From NCBI GenBank assembly GCA_002455175.1, contig DKKJ01000311.1, forward strand, positions 5,871 to 13,541: DNA of 7,671 bases. The letters run 5' to 3'. The notes beneath the pieces are model-generated. The model saw only the letters and a list, made by a program, of their open reading frames with translations. It searched no databases and had not been told where the DNA came from. The DNA is from Opitutaceae bacterium UBA6669. Its GTDB lineage: Bacteria; Verrucomicrobiota; Verrucomicrobiia; Opitutales; Opitutaceae. Shown here in pieces: positions 6,877 to 7,671 of this stretch (position 1 is its first letter; the number at the start of each line of letters is the position of its first letter). The translations under genes were made by a program, and so were the position numbers.

Positions 6877-7671
6877 TTACCGTGCGGCGCGCTTTTTGGA
6901 GGAAGGCCCCTGAGACTCTTCTTCTTTTTGGATAAAAGCGAACACGCGGTTGGCCGCCGCTGTGGCTTGTGTGTCGTTGTGAATGACACCGTAGTAGGTG
7001 AGTGCGAGAGCGACTTCGGTGTAGTTCACGGTCTTCGGATCGCCGAAGTAGCTTTTCTCCTGCCCCAAGCCGGTGCGGGTGTTTCCGCTGACATCGACCT
7101 GACCATCGGGTTGAATGCGTGACACCTGCCAGGCCACTGCTGCCGGCAATGCCGCTTCGAATTCTGGCAGCGACACATGCAGGGCCAATACCTGGCCATA
7201 CAGAATGGAAACGACGTTGTAGCTTGAGTCGCGCCCACCTTTCTCGAGAAAAACACCGGCGTCGTCGCGGAGGGTGAGCGACAGGGCGATCAGCCGCCTC
7301 GATTTTTCGATCAGCGCCTCGTCTTCGAGAAAGGTCCCACACAGACCGAAGGCTTTGGCGGCGATGATCAGCCGATTCACCGCGTGCTGGGTGTGTGAAA
7401 CGATGGTCTCGAAACCGTCGCTGATATAGGAGCAGGACAGACGCACCTTGGGCTCGATCGCAGCAATCCGCTGCCGAAAGTGGGCTTCGTGCGGAGACTG
7501 CTGGATGACCAGCAGGGCTCGTCCGAGTTCCTGGAGGAAGAAAAACGTGGTTTCTACACTGGCAGGATAGGATCGAGCACTGGCGCCGTTTGGTCGGATT
7601 TCTGCTATGAATTGGCCGTCGGGCCGCTGATGAGCGAAGGCGGTGTCGATTCCCGCCCAAGCGCGATCAGC
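6877..7671 (-). CDS. Unrecognised helical-repeat (possible alpha/alpha-toroid) protein, C-terminal 264 residues
   Basis: The frame is open at the right window edge and ends at TAA 6879-6877; the start is outside. I do not recognise the family with confidence. The 264 visible residues are mostly amphipathic helices separated by Gly/Asp-rich loops. A loop pattern recurs about three times: RPDGQF then SYPASVETTFFFLQELG (16-50), DDAGVF then GGRDSSYNVVSILYGQVLAL (136-164), and QPDGQV then TVNYTEVALALTYYG (187-228). SHTQHAVNR (92-100) is a conspicuous His/Asn cluster between the first two. This regularity is what an alpha/alpha toroid, as in many polysaccharide lyases and unsaturated-glycan hydrolases, would show, and the operon context fits such an enzyme. 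The C-terminal tail is charged and ends basic (SSKKRAAR). No stop codon interrupts the frame and codon use looks like the neighbours, so it is a real gene. Whether it has a signal peptide cannot be seen. Confidence 0.75.
   Translation of the reverse strand, partial: ADRAWAGIDTAFAHQRPDGQFIAEIRPNGASARSYPASVETTFFFLQELGRALLVIQQSPHEAHFRQRIAAIEPKVRLSCSYISDGFETIVSHTQHAVNRLIIAAKAFGLCGTFLEDEALIEKSRRLIALSLTLRDDAGVFLEKGGRDSSYNVVSILYGQVLALHVSLPEFEAALPAAVAWQVSRIQPDGQVDVSGNTRTGLGQEKSYFGDPKTVNYTEVALALTYYGVIHNDTQATAAANRVFAFIQKEEESQGPSSKKRAAR

Larger units (their letters stand above)
1..7671 (-). other. Sulfated-polysaccharide degradation operon (both ends outside the window)
   Basis: Six co-oriented genes separated by +52, -11, +1, +12 and -4 bases: helical-repeat protein, sulfatase A, sulfatase B, heparinase-type lyase, propeller protein, sulfatase C. 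The spacing and shared theme make one transcript the simplest reading. Inferred flow: sulfatases expose the chain, the lyase cuts it, and the propeller protein and perhaps the helical protein process the oligosaccharides. Promoter, importer, regulator and formylglycine-generating enzyme are not in view. Confidence 0.8.

Noticed and set aside
6825..6989. Upstream extension of sulfatase A to an ATG at 6989
   Set aside because: It would overlap the preceding gene by over 100 bases and place about 55 polar, Lys/Pro-rich residues before a clear signal peptide that begins at ATG 6824.
6764..7660. 298-codon minus-strand frame overlapping the helical-repeat gene and the start of sulfatase A
   Set aside because: Its translation is rich in Arg, Ser and His with no domain, and it would overlap two better-supported frames.

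Overview
This window is one tightly packed stretch of a gene cluster for breaking down a sulfated polysaccharide. All six genes lie on the minus strand, so transcription runs from the right edge to the left. In that order they are: the C-terminal part of an unrecognised helical-repeat protein (open at the right edge), sulfatase A, sulfatase B, a heparinase II/III-like polysaccharide lyase, a five-bladed beta-propeller glycosidase-like protein, and the N-terminal part of sulfatase C (open at the left edge). Junctions are +52, -11, +1, +12 and -4 bases, so a single operon with translational coupling is the simplest reading. Nearly every base is coding.

The five genes whose N-termini are visible all begin with a hydrophobic Sec-type signal peptide, so the products should act in the periplasm or outside the cell. 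All three sulfatases carry the Cys-x-Pro-x-Arg signature of type I formylglycine sulfatases. Their active-site surroundings differ clearly (CTPSR with an Asp-Asp metal pair; CMPAR with Asp-Gln; CSPSR with Asp-Asp), so they probably remove sulfates from different positions. The lyase should cleave uronic-acid-containing chains by beta-elimination and the propeller protein may trim the products. Together they suggest a sulfated, uronic-acid-containing glycan, such as a glycosaminoglycan-like or algal/animal matrix polysaccharide. The exact substrate cannot be read from the sequence.

The organism is probably a member of the PVC group (Verrucomicrobiota most likely, Planctomycetota or Lentisphaerota possible). 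This is inferred from the dense run of secreted S1 sulfatases beside a DUF4962/heparinase-type lyase, the moderately high GC content, the absence of SusC/SusD genes within the window, and starts that mostly lack a Shine-Dalgarno sequence. It is not proven by a marker gene. The operon promoter, importer, regulator and sulfatase-maturing enzyme are not in the window. No RNA gene, mobile element, CRISPR array or convincing terminator was seen.

I found no wholly new type of system. The points most worth a second look are the unclassified helical-repeat protein at the right edge, the propeller protein of unknown specificity, a shared pyrimidine-rich leader (ATTCTCCTT) in front of two starts, and the truncated third sulfatase at the left edge with a Ser in place of the usual Gly in its signature.
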